Positions 8,634 to 16,073 of a stretch of DNA of 32,122 nucleotides are shown in pieces. The DNA lies in contig JAFTYK010000034.1 in assembly GCA_017464765.1 (NCBI GenBank), forward strand, positions 1 through 32,122, written 5' to 3'. The position numbers and the translations under genes were made by a program. Under the pieces are notes generated by a model, which ran no database searches, was not told where the DNA came from, and worked only from the letters and a program-made list of their open reading frames with translations. This DNA is from Ruminococcus sp. (lineage in GTDB: Bacteria > Bacillota > Clostridia > Oscillospirales > Acutalibacteraceae). Positions within the stretch are counted from its first letter, which is position 1. Each line of letters opens with the position of its first letter.

Positions 8634-9221
8634 TTATACCTCTGTTTCAGATAAAAACTCTAAATCTTCTTTAGTGTCGATATCTTTAAGTTCTTTTTTA
8701 CATTCTATGTTGAAAATCTTAAGTTTATCTTCGTGATATTTTATAACAGCACTTCCGCCGTTATCGTTTTCTAAAGCGAAAAGCTCATCGTAAAAAGCTT
8801 TCGGAAAAATGCACGGATTTCCTTTCTTCCCGTTATATCCCATACTTACTATGAAGTCGCTGTTCTTACTGAAAAATTCGAGCATTTTCACAACGCTTTC
8901 TTGTTTTAGAAGTGGTTGGTCGCTGACCATAAACAAAGTAGCGTCACAGTCGCTTGTATAGTTTAAACCAAGCTTTATTGTATGGCTGATGCCGTATTCG
9001 GGATGATTGTTTTCAATGTAATGAAAACCGCGGTTTTCGGTTTTTTCTTTTACGTTTTCAAATCTCGAAACTACAGCAACTTTTGAGAAACTGTTTTTAG
9101 GGATACAGGAAATCGCCCTGTCAATAAGGCTTACACCATCTATTTTTATATCAAGTTTGTTGTTTCCGTAGCGCTCGCTTTTACCCGATGCTAAAATTAC
9201 ACAACCTATTTTGTGTTTCAT
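8634..9221 (-). CDS. ygfJ: Molybdenum cofactor nucleotidyltransferase, MocA/YgfJ family
   Basis: A 195-aa cytosolic protein of the MobA-like NTP transferase fold. The N-terminus GCVILASGKSERYGNNKL is the nucleotide-binding loop, followed by MVSDQPLL (98-105, Asp101 a likely metal ligand) and KKGNPCIFP. The MocA/YgfJ family attaches CMP to molybdopterin, forming the dinucleotide cofactor of xanthine dehydrogenase-type enzymes. It is first in an operon with xdhD, 1 nt apart, which points to XdhD as client. The ATG at 9221 was chosen over GTG at 9230 because AGGAA lies 9 nt before the ATG and would overlap the GTG too closely. The assignment is by family plus context. Confidence 0.88.
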   Translation of the reverse strand: MKHKIGCVILASGKSERYGNNKLDIKIDGVSLIDRAISCIPKNSFSKVAVVSRFENVKEKTENRGFHYIENNHPEYGISHTIKLGLNYTSDCDATLFMVSDQPLLKQESVVKMLEFFSKNSDFIVSMGYNGKKGNPCIFPKAFYDELFALENDNGGSAVIKYHEDKLKIFNIECKKELKDIDTKEDLEFLSETEV

Positions 9222-9337
9222 AATACACACTTCCTATGAAAATATTTTATCAAAAGCCACAATGCGTTGTCAATAAAACGAGTAGCCTAAACGAGTAAAA
9301 TATACGGAATTTTTTAAGAAATTATATAAAAAACCTC

Positions 9338-9366
9338 TTTAAAACAGCTTTGATATATGTTATAAT
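9338..9366 (+). promoter_or_regulatory. Probable sigma-A promoter of the xdhABC-yqeCB-selD operon
   Basis: -35-like TTTAAA (9338-9343), a 17-bp spacer and a perfect -10 TATAAT (9361-9366), about 50 nt before xdhA. The 187-nt divergent gap to ygfJ should hold regulation of both arms. I saw no clear operator or riboswitch in it. Confidence 0.55.
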
Positions 9367-9417
9367 GACTAAAGTATAAGGAGAATTATACACTTTTACA
9401 TATAGGAGGCGAGATTT

Positions 9418-11700
9418 ATGGTAGTTGGTAAGAGCGTGAAAAGACTCGACGCTTTTGATAAAGTCACAGGCAGAACTAAATACACCGATGATTTATGTGA
9501 CAAAAGCGCGTATGTTGCTAAAATACTTCACTCTACTATTGCTCACGGTAAGGTGATTTCAATAGACATATCAGAAGCTTTGAAAGTTGACGGTGTAGTT
9601 AAAATCGTTACTTGTTTTGATGTGCCGAAAAATTACTTCCCGACAGCAGGTCACCCGTGGTCTACCGATGAATCTCATCAAGACGTAGCTGACAGACTTC
9701 TGCTTACTGATACAGTCCGTTTCTACGGCGATGATGTGGCGGCTGTTGTAGCTGAAGATGAAGTTTCAGCCTCTAAAGCTTTAAAAGCTATTAGAGTAGA
9801 GTACGAGGAATATCCTTTCGTTTTAGATGTGCAAGAGGCGATGAAAGACGACGCGCCTCAGATTCATATGGCTTTCAAAAATAATATTTTAAATCACTCA
9901 AGCCAGAGCGTCGGAAATTACGAAGAAGCCATAAAAGAAGAAGGCCTCATTAAGTTTGATAACTGGTACGATACTCCAACTGTTCAGCACTGTCATATTG
10001 AAAATCATATTTGTTACGCAAGTGAAGAAAACGGGAGGATCACCGTTGTAACCTCAACCCAGATTCCTCATATAGTCAGAAGAGTTGTCGGTCAGGCGCT
10101 CGGTGTTGACTGGGGTAAAATCAGGGTTATCAAGCCTTATATCGGCGGTGGTTTTGGTAATAAGCAAGACGTACTATATGAACCGCTTTGTGCTTATCTT
10201 TCAACCGTTGTTGGTGGCAGACTTGTAAAGCTTGACAGTAGTCGCGAAGAAACCTTTGTTTCACAGCGAGTGCGCCACGCTATCCGTTCTCATATTATCA
10301 CGTATACAAGACCCGATGGCACGTTTGTTGCCCGAAAGCTCGAAATGTTTTCGAACCAGGGAGCCTATGCATCTCATGGTCACTCAATAGCCGCTAAAGG
10401 TATGGGGTGTTTCAAACAGCTTTATCCATGTCCTAACGTTGAAGCAGAATGCTATACTGTTTTCACTAACCGCCCTGTAGCTGGAGCTATGCGTGGCTAC
10501 GGTATTCCTCAGGCTATGTTTGCCGTTGAAAGTCAGATTGACGATATTGCCAATGGTTTAGGTATGACTCCTCTTGAGATAAGAAAAAAGAATCTTATGC
10601 CAGTTGGATATAAGGATGATTTTTCAAAGAATGTCAATTATTTTGACAGCTTTAACCAGTGTATCGAAAAAGGAAAGAAATACATTGACTACGAAAGAAA
10701 ACTGAAAGATTATAAAAACCAGAACGGAGATATAAGAAAAGGCATCGGTATGGCTGTATTCTGGTATAACACAGCCGTGTGGCCGATAAGTCTTGAATCT
10801 TCATCGAGCCGTATGGTGCTGAATCAGGACGGCTCAATAAGTTTACAGCTCGGTGAAACCGAAATCGGTCAGGGAGCTGATACAGCCTTTGCTCAGATGG
10901 CAGCAGATGCAGTAGGTATAACGCTCGATAAGGTCAACGTTATTTCCTGTCAGGATACTGACATCACGCCTTTTGGCACAGGAGCTTACGCTTCACGTCA
11001 GACCTATGTTGGTGGCTTAACTATTAAGCAGACAGGCGAACTTCTCAAATCCCGTATTCTTGACTACGCTCAAAAGTTGAGCGGTATACATTCTGGTGAA
11101 CTCGATATCGTTGATAATAACATCATCGCAAAAGCTGATGGAAAATTTGTTATGACGGTTGGGGACCTTGCTACAACTGCTTTGTACAGTATGGAAGACA
11201 GCAGGCATATTACAGCCGAAACCACATTCCAGATTAAATCCAACGCTTATTCATTCGGTTGTTGTTTTGCTGATGTCGAAGTTGATATCCGTGCGTGCAA
11301 GGTTAAGATTTTAGATATAATCAACGTTCACGATTGCGGAAAGCTCATTAACCCTGCTTTAGCTGAAGCTCAGGTTCACGGTGGAATGTCGATGGGTATC
11401 GGCTACGCTCTTTCTGAGCAGGAACTTTTCGACAGCGCAACAGGCAGAACACTTAATAACAACCTGCTTGATTATAAGCTTTCAACCTTTATGGACCACC
11501 CTCATCTTGAGGCGCAGTTTGTTGAGAATGCTGAGCCTACTTCTGCTTACGGAACAAAGGCTTTGGGAGAACCGCCTGCTTGTCCGGTCGCTCCAGCTAT
11601 ACGAAACGCTGTGCTTAATGCTACAGGAGTAGCTATTAATAGAATCCCAATGACACCGCACGTTCTTTTCGAAGAATTCACTAAAAACGGACTAATCTAA
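9418..11700 (+). CDS. xdhA: Xanthine dehydrogenase-type hydroxylase, molybdopterin-binding subunit
   Basis: A 760-aa large subunit of a three-subunit molybdenum hydroxylase, with sizes (760, 293, 163 aa) close to E. coli XdhA, XdhB and XdhC. The N-terminal alpha/beta hammerhead (RLDAFDKVTGRTKYTDDL) is followed by IGGGFGNKQDV (242-252), GAMRGYG (356-362), TEIGQGADTAFAQMAAD and GTKALGEPP (712-720). Glu718 matches bovine Glu1261. Where XdhD and bovine XDH have Glu802, this protein has Gln250, and a Lys or similar residue replaces Arg880. So xanthine is less certain as substrate; another purine, nicotinate or an aldehyde-like heterocycle could fit. AGGAGG precedes the ATG; xdhB follows 12 nt on. 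Substrate is not readable from sequence. Confidence 0.88.
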   Translation: MVVGKSVKRLDAFDKVTGRTKYTDDLCDKSAYVAKILHSTIAHGKVISIDISEALKVDGVVKIVTCFDVPKNYFPTAGHPWSTDESHQDVADRLLLTDTVRFYGDDVAAVVAEDEVSASKALKAIRVEYEEYPFVLDVQEAMKDDAPQIHMAFKNNILNHSSQSVGNYEEAIKEEGLIKFDNWYDTPTVQHCHIENHICYASEENGRITVVTSTQIPHIVRRVVGQALGVDWGKIRVIKPYIGGGFGNKQDVLYEPLCAYLSTVVGGRLVKLDSSREETFVSQRVRHAIRSHIITYTRPDGTFVARKLEMFSNQGAYASHGHSIAAKGMGCFKQLYPCPNVEAECYTVFTNRPVAGAMRGYGIPQAMFAVESQIDDIANGLGMTPLEIRKKNLMPVGYKDDFSKNVNYFDSFNQCIEKGKKYIDYERKLKDYKNQNGDIRKGIGMAVFWYNTAVWPISLESSSSRMVLNQDGSISLQLGETEIGQGADTAFAQMAADAVGITLDKVNVISCQDTDITPFGTGAYASRQTYVGGLTIKQTGELLKSRILDYAQKLSGIHSGELDIVDNNIIAKADGKFVMTVGDLATTALYSMEDSRHITAETTFQIKSNAYSFGCCFADVEVDIRACKVKILDIINVHDCGKLINPALAEAQVHGGMSMGIGYALSEQELFDSATGRTLNNNLLDYKLSTFMDHPHLEAQFVENAEPTSAYGTKALGEPPACPVAPAIRNAVLNATGVAINRIPMTPHVLFEEFTKNGLI

Positions 11701-11712
11701 GGAGGCGAGACT

Positions 11713-12594
11713 ATGTATGACATCAAAGCTTTATACGAAGCTTATAGCGTAGAAGAAGCTATAAATCTGCGTCTTTTACATCCTGATGCACAGATTCTCG
11801 CAGGTGGTAGTGACGTTTTAGTTCAAATTCGCGAGGGTAAACGCGCAGGAAAAGAACTCATCAGTATTTATACGATTGATGAAATAAGAGGGATTTCTCT
11901 CGATGAGACTGAGAGTATCCGCATTGGTTCTCTGACTAGCTTTTCTCATATCACTAAAAACGAGATTGTGCAGAAATACATCAACGTGCTTGGTGAAGCT
12001 GTCGATATGGTCGGCTCACCACAGATTCGTAATATTGGAACTATCGGCGGCAACACCTGCAACGGTGTAACGTCTGCTGATTCAGCGTCAACACTTTTTT
12101 CACTCGATGCTTTAGTAGAGCTTACCGGAAAAAGTGGCAAGCGTGTTATCCCGATTTCTGATTTCTATATCAAAGCAGGTACTGTAGATATTAAGCCTGA
12201 CGAAATCCAGACGGCTATTATTATTCCTAAAGAGAAATATTCAGGATATCAGGGCCACTATATAAAATACGCTATGCGTAACGCTCTTGATATTACCACC
12301 ACAGGTTGCTCTGTGAATGTTAAACTTAGCGAAGACAAGAAAACTTTTCTTGATGTTCGAATTGCTTACGGCGTAGCGGGACCTATCCCAATGAGAGCGA
12401 AGAATGCCGAAAGTTTTATAGTAGGCAAAGCTGTTAATGACGAAAACTGTAAGGAATTTTCTAAAGAGGTGTTAAACGATATCAACCCTCGAGATAGCTG
12501 GCGAGCTTCAAAAGCTCTTCGTCAGCATATAGCAGTTGAGCTTGCTTACAGAGCGATTAAAGAGTGTGTAAAGCTTTCTGGAGGTGAGATGTAA
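11713..12594 (+). CDS. xdhB: Molybdenum hydroxylase FAD-binding subunit
   Basis: A 293-aa flavoprotein that carries electrons between the 2Fe-2S clusters and the final acceptor. The FAD pyrophosphate motif AGGSDVLV is at 30-37 and the second motif IRNIGTIGGNTCNG at 105-118, followed by DSASTLFSLDA. The C-terminal CO dehydrogenase flavoprotein domain ends the protein. The length equals the family norm. AAGGAGG lies before the ATG and the stop overlaps the xdhC start by 1 nt (TAATG), so the two are translationally coupled. As XdhD lacks its own FAD domain, this subunit might also serve it; that is only an idea. Confidence 0.92.
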   Translation: MYDIKALYEAYSVEEAINLRLLHPDAQILAGGSDVLVQIREGKRAGKELISIYTIDEIRGISLDETESIRIGSLTSFSHITKNEIVQKYINVLGEAVDMVGSPQIRNIGTIGGNTCNGVTSADSASTLFSLDALVELTGKSGKRVIPISDFYIKAGTVDIKPDEIQTAIIIPKEKYSGYQGHYIKYAMRNALDITTTGCSVNVKLSEDKKTFLDVRIAYGVAGPIPMRAKNAESFIVGKAVNDENCKEFSKEVLNDINPRDSWRASKALRQHIAVELAYRAIKECVKLSGGEM

Positions 12595-13085
12595 TGGCAC
12601 AGTACAAGTTAGTGAAATTCACCTTGAATGGTAAAGAGGTTGAGAAAATGGTCGATGTTCGTGCATCTCTGACCGATATGCTACGTAACGATTACCGAAT
12701 GACTTCTGTGAAAAAAGGCTGTGAGGTGGGTGAGTGCGGTGCTTGTAACGTACTGATTGACGGCGAGTGCTTCAACTCTTGCATTTACCTCGCTGTTTGG
12801 GCAGAAGGTAAGAATATCCGTACACTCGAAGGACTTATGAGCGAAGATGGCGAGCTTTCAGATATTCAGCAGGCGTTCATCGATGAAGCCGCTGTTCAGT
12901 GCGGATTCTGTACGCCGGGTGTTATTATGTCTGCTGTTGAGATATTGGAAAGTGGACGCGACTATACCGACGATGAGCTAAGAAAACTTCTCTCGGGTCA
13001 TCTGTGCCGTTGTACAGGTTACGAGAATATCCTAAGAGCTGTTCGAAAAACTCTTGATAGAAGATTAGGTAAAGTAAATGTCTAA
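12594..13085 (+). CDS. xdhC: Molybdenum hydroxylase 2Fe-2S subunit
   Basis: A 163-aa iron-sulfur subunit that relays electrons from the molybdenum site to FAD. The first cluster ligands are Cys43, 48, 51 and 63 (GCEVGECGACNVLIDGEC and following), and the second Cys103, 106, 138 and 140 (CGFCTPG and CRCTGYE). It is normal in size for the small subunit (about 155-165 aa). It overlaps xdhB by 1 nt and the ModE-like gene by 8 nt, so it lies mid-operon. All eight cluster cysteines are present. Confidence 0.95.
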   Translation: MAQYKLVKFTLNGKEVEKMVDVRASLTDMLRNDYRMTSVKKGCEVGECGACNVLIDGECFNSCIYLAVWAEGKNIRTLEGLMSEDGELSDIQQAFIDEAAVQCGFCTPGVIMSAVEILESGRDYTDDELRKLLSGHLCRCTGYENILRAVRKTLDRRLGKVNV

Positions 13086-13458
13086 GAAAAATGATAAAGT
13101 TGCACTGCACCCGAAAGTGACTTTACAGCTTTTTACTGATGAGAAAAGCTTTGGTCCGGGGGTAGCATTGTTACTTGAAAAAATAAAAGAAAAGGATTCA
13201 ATCCGCAAGGCTGCTTTTGAAATCGGAATGTCGTACTCGAAAGCGTGGACGATTATAAAACGCGCCGAAAAAAACCTCGGTTTTGAACTGCTTCTTTCAA
13301 AAACAGGAGGAGCTGACGGAGGAGGAGCAACGCTCACAAGCAACGGTGAACGAGTTTTAAAAGCTTTTCGTGATTGCGAGAAAGAGCTTTTTGAGTTTAC
13401 TGACAGTAAATTTTCGGAGTATTTCTCTTGGATTAAAAATTCTGAATTAGAAAAATAA
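13078..13458 (+). CDS. ModE N-terminal-type winged-helix regulator (no TOBE domain)
   Basis: A 126-aa protein matching the DNA-binding half of ModE, the molybdate-responsive regulator. The winged helix spans about 25-105, with helix-turn-helix DSIRKAAFEIGMSYSKAW and the ModE-type wing GGADGGGATLTSNGERVL. The molybdate-binding TOBE domains of full ModE (about 260 aa) are absent, so it cannot sense molybdate in the known way. Such short ModE-like proteins are common beside molybdenum hydroxylase genes. It overlaps xdhC by 8 nt. A palindrome and promoter start 8 nt after its stop, so it may control yqeC-yqeB-selD or the divergent operons. The target is inferred. Confidence 0.85.
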   Translation: MSKKNDKVALHPKVTLQLFTDEKSFGPGVALLLEKIKEKDSIRKAAFEIGMSYSKAWTIIKRAEKNLGFELLLSKTGGADGGGATLTSNGERVLKAFRDCEKELFEFTDSKFSEYFSWIKNSELEK

Positions 13459-13465
13459 CTTATAG

Positions 13466-13517
13466 TATGTCAGTGTGCCTTGGTACATTGACATATTCTT
13501 TGAAACCGTTATATAAA
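13466..13517 (+). promoter_or_regulatory. Palindrome overlapping an internal promoter before yqeC
   Basis: TATGTCAGTGT (13466-13476) and ACATTGACATA (13485-13495) form an 11-bp inverted repeat with one G-T pair and an 8-nt centre. Its right arm contains a perfect -35 TTGACA (13488-13493). A TATAAA or TATATA -10 lies at 13510-13517 (spacer 16-18). Initiation would fall about 13523-13525, only a few bases before the yqeC ATG at 13530. The repeat could be an operator or a weak hairpin; it has no good T tract. Confidence 0.5.
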
Positions 13518-13529
13518 ATACTCAACCAT

Positions 13530-14213
13530 ATGAAATTATCTGAAATTCTGAAAATCAAAAAAGGAATAACCTGCGTTATCGGGGGAGGTGGAAAGACAAC
13601 CCTTATCCACACTTTAGCCGATGAGCTTAAAGAAAAAGGAAAAGTTGTTATTACTACCACTACACACATTTTGAAAAGCGAAAGGTTTCATAATGTCATA
13701 ACAGATGGAAAATGCGACTTGTCATATCTTGGAGAGATAATAAGTCAGCACAACTGTATATGCCTTGGTTCTCGATTTGAAGGGGATAAACTTTCAGCTC
13801 CTTTGATTGAACTTTATGATTTGTGCAGTATATGTGACTATGTATTAGTCGAAGCTGACGGCAGTAAACATCTTCCGTTGAAATCTCATCTTGCTTATGA
13901 ACCTATAATTCCTGATAAGAATAATAAAACTATTCTCGTTCTTGGAATAGACGCTCTGGATTGTAGGGTGAAAGACGTAGTCCACAGGTACGAAAAGTTT
14001 TGTGAGCTTGTAGGCTGCGATGAAAATGATACCTTAATTTCAGATATGATATCTGCTCTCTTAAGAGCCGAGAATTTACACGATACGGTTGTTATCAACA
14101 AATGCGATACTGATGAGCTTAAAAAATCAGCTCAGTTTATAAGCTCTAAGATCGATGAAGAATGTATAATTTCATCATTACTCAAAGGAGAATGGTATGT
14201 TAGCAGTAATTAA
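13530..14213 (+). CDS. yqeC: Selenium cofactor biosynthesis protein YqeC
   Basis: A 227-aa cytosolic protein of the YqeC family, which co-occurs with selenium-dependent molybdenum hydroxylases. It begins MKLSEILKIKKGITCVIGGG with the P-loop-like GGGGKTTLIHTLAD at 18-31, then VVITTTTHI, YVLVEADGSKHLPLK and DTVVINKCDTDELKK, resembling a small GTPase or ATPase. Its biochemical step is not established, but it is thought to help form or insert the labile selenium cofactor. The reading frame is open back to ATG 13467. The ATG at 13530 fits family N-termini, but neither start has a ribosome site, and a promoter just ahead suggests a leaderless mRNA. It overlaps yqeB by 17 nt. Confidence 0.88.
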   Translation: MKLSEILKIKKGITCVIGGGGKTTLIHTLADELKEKGKVVITTTTHILKSERFHNVITDGKCDLSYLGEIISQHNCICLGSRFEGDKLSAPLIELYDLCSICDYVLVEADGSKHLPLKSHLAYEPIIPDKNNKTILVLGIDALDCRVKDVVHRYEKFCELVGCDENDTLISDMISALLRAENLHDTVVINKCDTDELKKSAQFISSKIDEECIISSLLKGEWYVSSN

Positions 14214-14985
14214 AGGTGCAGGCGACATCGCTTCAGGTATAGCACTTCGTTTGCATAGAGCAAAATTTGATATTATAATGACGGAAATCAGTTCTCCGAC
14301 AGCTATAAGGCGAACCGTTAGTTTTAGTGAAGCTGTGTACAAAAATGAAGCGGTAGTAGAAGACGTTAAAGCGGTTTTAGCCCAAGATGTAGATAAAATA
14401 CCTGAAATTCTGAGTAGCGGTAATATCGCTGTCATCGTTGACGAAAAAGCATCTTGTGTAAAGGAGCTTAAGCCCGATTTCGTAATCGACGCTATTTTAG
14501 CTAAGAAAAATATTGGTACTTCTATCGATGACGCTAAAGTTGTTATCGGTGTCGGTCCTGGATTTACAGCTAAGGTGGACTGCCACGCCGTAGTTGAGAC
14601 TAAACGCGGACACTATTTAGGCAGGGTTTACTACGAGGGTAGCGCAAGCGAGAACACAGGAGTGCCCGGCGATATTGCTGGCTATACTACTGAGCGTATT
14701 ATCCGTTCACCCGAGTATGGTGTGTTCAATCCTATTTTCGAGATAGGGGACAAGGTCGAGAAAGGCGAGGTTGTCGCCTGCGTTGACAGTACTCCGATTG
14801 TTGCTGAAATTTCAGGAATTTTGCGCGGTATTCTGCCGAAAGGTACTATGGTCTGCACTCAGATGAAGTCGGGCGATATCGACCCGAGATGTGAAAAAGA
14901 GCATTGTTACACTGTTTCTGATAAGGCGCTTTCTGTTGGCGGTGGAGTGCTTGAAGCGTGTCTTAGTTTGTATTCGGAGAAATGA
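14197..14985 (+). CDS. yqeB: Selenium-dependent molybdenum cofactor maturation protein YqeB
   Basis: A 262-aa member of the YqeB family, a marker of selenium-dependent molybdenum hydroxylase loci. The N-terminal half is Rossmann-like, with IKGAGDIASGIALRLH (5-20), followed by VIVDEKA and a region containing VIGVGPGFTAKVDCHAVVET. The C-terminus (about 188-211, EKGEVVACVDSTPIVAEIS) looks like a biotinyl/lipoyl-type barrel. Two cysteine-containing stretches (VDCHAVVE and DPRCEKEHC) might handle selenium, but this is a guess. AAGGAG lies 6 nt before the ATG. It overlaps yqeC and ends 1 nt before the selD start codon, so the three are coupled. Confidence 0.9.
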   Translation: MLAVIKGAGDIASGIALRLHRAKFDIIMTEISSPTAIRRTVSFSEAVYKNEAVVEDVKAVLAQDVDKIPEILSSGNIAVIVDEKASCVKELKPDFVIDAILAKKNIGTSIDDAKVVIGVGPGFTAKVDCHAVVETKRGHYLGRVYYEGSASENTGVPGDIAGYTTERIIRSPEYGVFNPIFEIGDKVEKGEVVACVDSTPIVAEISGILRGILPKGTMVCTQMKSGDIDPRCEKEHCYTVSDKALSVGGGVLEACLSLYSEK

Positions 14986-14986
14986 T

Positions 14987-16024
14987 ATGGCTGATAATAT
15001 TAAACTTACGAAGCTTTCTAAATGTTCAGGCTGCGGAGCTAAAGTGGGAGCAGGAGTTCTGTCCCAGCTTTTGTCTGACTTGAAAGTCAACCATGATGAA
15101 AATCTGCTCGTCGGTTTTGATAAAAGCGACGACGCGAGTGTATATAAAATAACTGATGATTTGTGCATCGTCCAGACGGTGGATTTCTTTCCGCCTATTG
15201 CTGATGACCCGTATATTTTCGGTCAGATTGCGGCAGCAAATTCACTTTCGGATATCTACGCTATGGGTGCTGTGCCTAAAACAGCGCTAAACGTTATGTG
15301 CGTTCCTAAGTCAATGAGCGACGCTGATGTCCACGCTATACTGAAAGGCGGATACGATAAAGTTTTTGAAGCGGGAGCTGTAATCTCAGGCGGTCACAGT
15401 ATTTACGATGATGAGCCGAAATACGGAATGTGTGTCACAGGATTTGCTCACCCTGACAAAATTCTCACCAATAGCGGTGCAAAAGCAGGGGACAAGCTAA
15501 TCTACACAAAACCACTCGGCATCGGCATCATAACAACTGCCCAAAAAGCTGAAATTGCATCACAAGAGAGCGTCGAAAAAGCTATAGAAGCTATGACTTT
15601 TCTGAATAAATCCGCTCGCGACTGTATGGTGAAATACGACACCCACGCGTGTACTGATGTAACTGGTTTTTCGCTTCTTGGCCATAGCCTTGAAATGGCT
15701 CAGGGTTCTGACACACAGATTAAGTTTTTCACAGATAATATAGACGTAATAGACGGCACTTACGAATTTGCGAAAATGGGAATTCTTCCCGAGGGAATGT
15801 ATCGTAACCGAAAGTTTGCAGAAGAGTTTGTAAATGTTGGTGACGTCGAGCTTTTTGTTCAGGACGTGCTGTTTGACCCGCAGACATCGGGCGGGCTTTT
15901 AATCAGCGTAAGTTCCTGCGATGCCGAAAAATTACTCGAAGAACTGAAAACTTGCACAATCTCGTCTAATATAATCGGCGAGGTTGAAGAATATGAAGGT
16001 AAAGAAAGAATATTTCTAATTTAG
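14987..16024 (+). CDS. selD: Selenide, water dikinase (selenophosphate synthetase)
   Basis: SelD makes selenophosphate from selenide and ATP, the general selenium donor. The 345-aa protein has the N-terminal active loop KCSGCGAKVGAG, where Cys16 and Lys19 align with the essential Cys17 and Lys20 of E. coli SelD. The residue is ordinary Cys (no in-frame TGA, so not selenocysteine). Then come DDASVY, TVDFFPPIADDPY (about 64-76), SGGHSIYD and DPQTSGGLL, the ATP/Mg motifs of the PurM-like fold. The ATG has GGAG 7 nt ahead; an in-frame start far upstream lies inside yqeB and was rejected. With no selA, selB or tRNA-Sec in view, it is an orphan SelD serving the hydroxylases. Confidence 0.96.
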   Translation: MADNIKLTKLSKCSGCGAKVGAGVLSQLLSDLKVNHDENLLVGFDKSDDASVYKITDDLCIVQTVDFFPPIADDPYIFGQIAAANSLSDIYAMGAVPKTALNVMCVPKSMSDADVHAILKGGYDKVFEAGAVISGGHSIYDDEPKYGMCVTGFAHPDKILTNSGAKAGDKLIYTKPLGIGIITTAQKAEIASQESVEKAIEAMTFLNKSARDCMVKYDTHACTDVTGFSLLGHSLEMAQGSDTQIKFFTDNIDVIDGTYEFAKMGILPEGMYRNRKFAEEFVNVGDVELFVQDVLFDPQTSGGLLISVSSCDAEKLLEELKTCTISSNIIGEVEEYEGKERIFLI

Positions 16025-16073
16025 AAATAAACCTCTTCAGGTTTTTGATAAAATAATTCTATAAGAGAACTAT

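Noticed and set aside
9367-9417. Small leader ORF after the AAGGAG at 9378-9383, ahead of xdhA
   Set aside because: No start codon is suitably placed after it; it is probably a chance match, and AGGAGG at 9404-9409 serves xdhA.
14891-14986. Upstream extension of selD giving 377 aa
   Set aside because: It lies inside yqeB, reads as a poor N-terminus, and the ATG at 14987 has a good ribosome site and the family start.
14987-15060. Selenocysteine in SelD or other genes
   Set aside because: The SelD active-site codon is an ordinary Cys codon, and no in-frame TGA with a following hairpin was seen in the hydroxylase genes.
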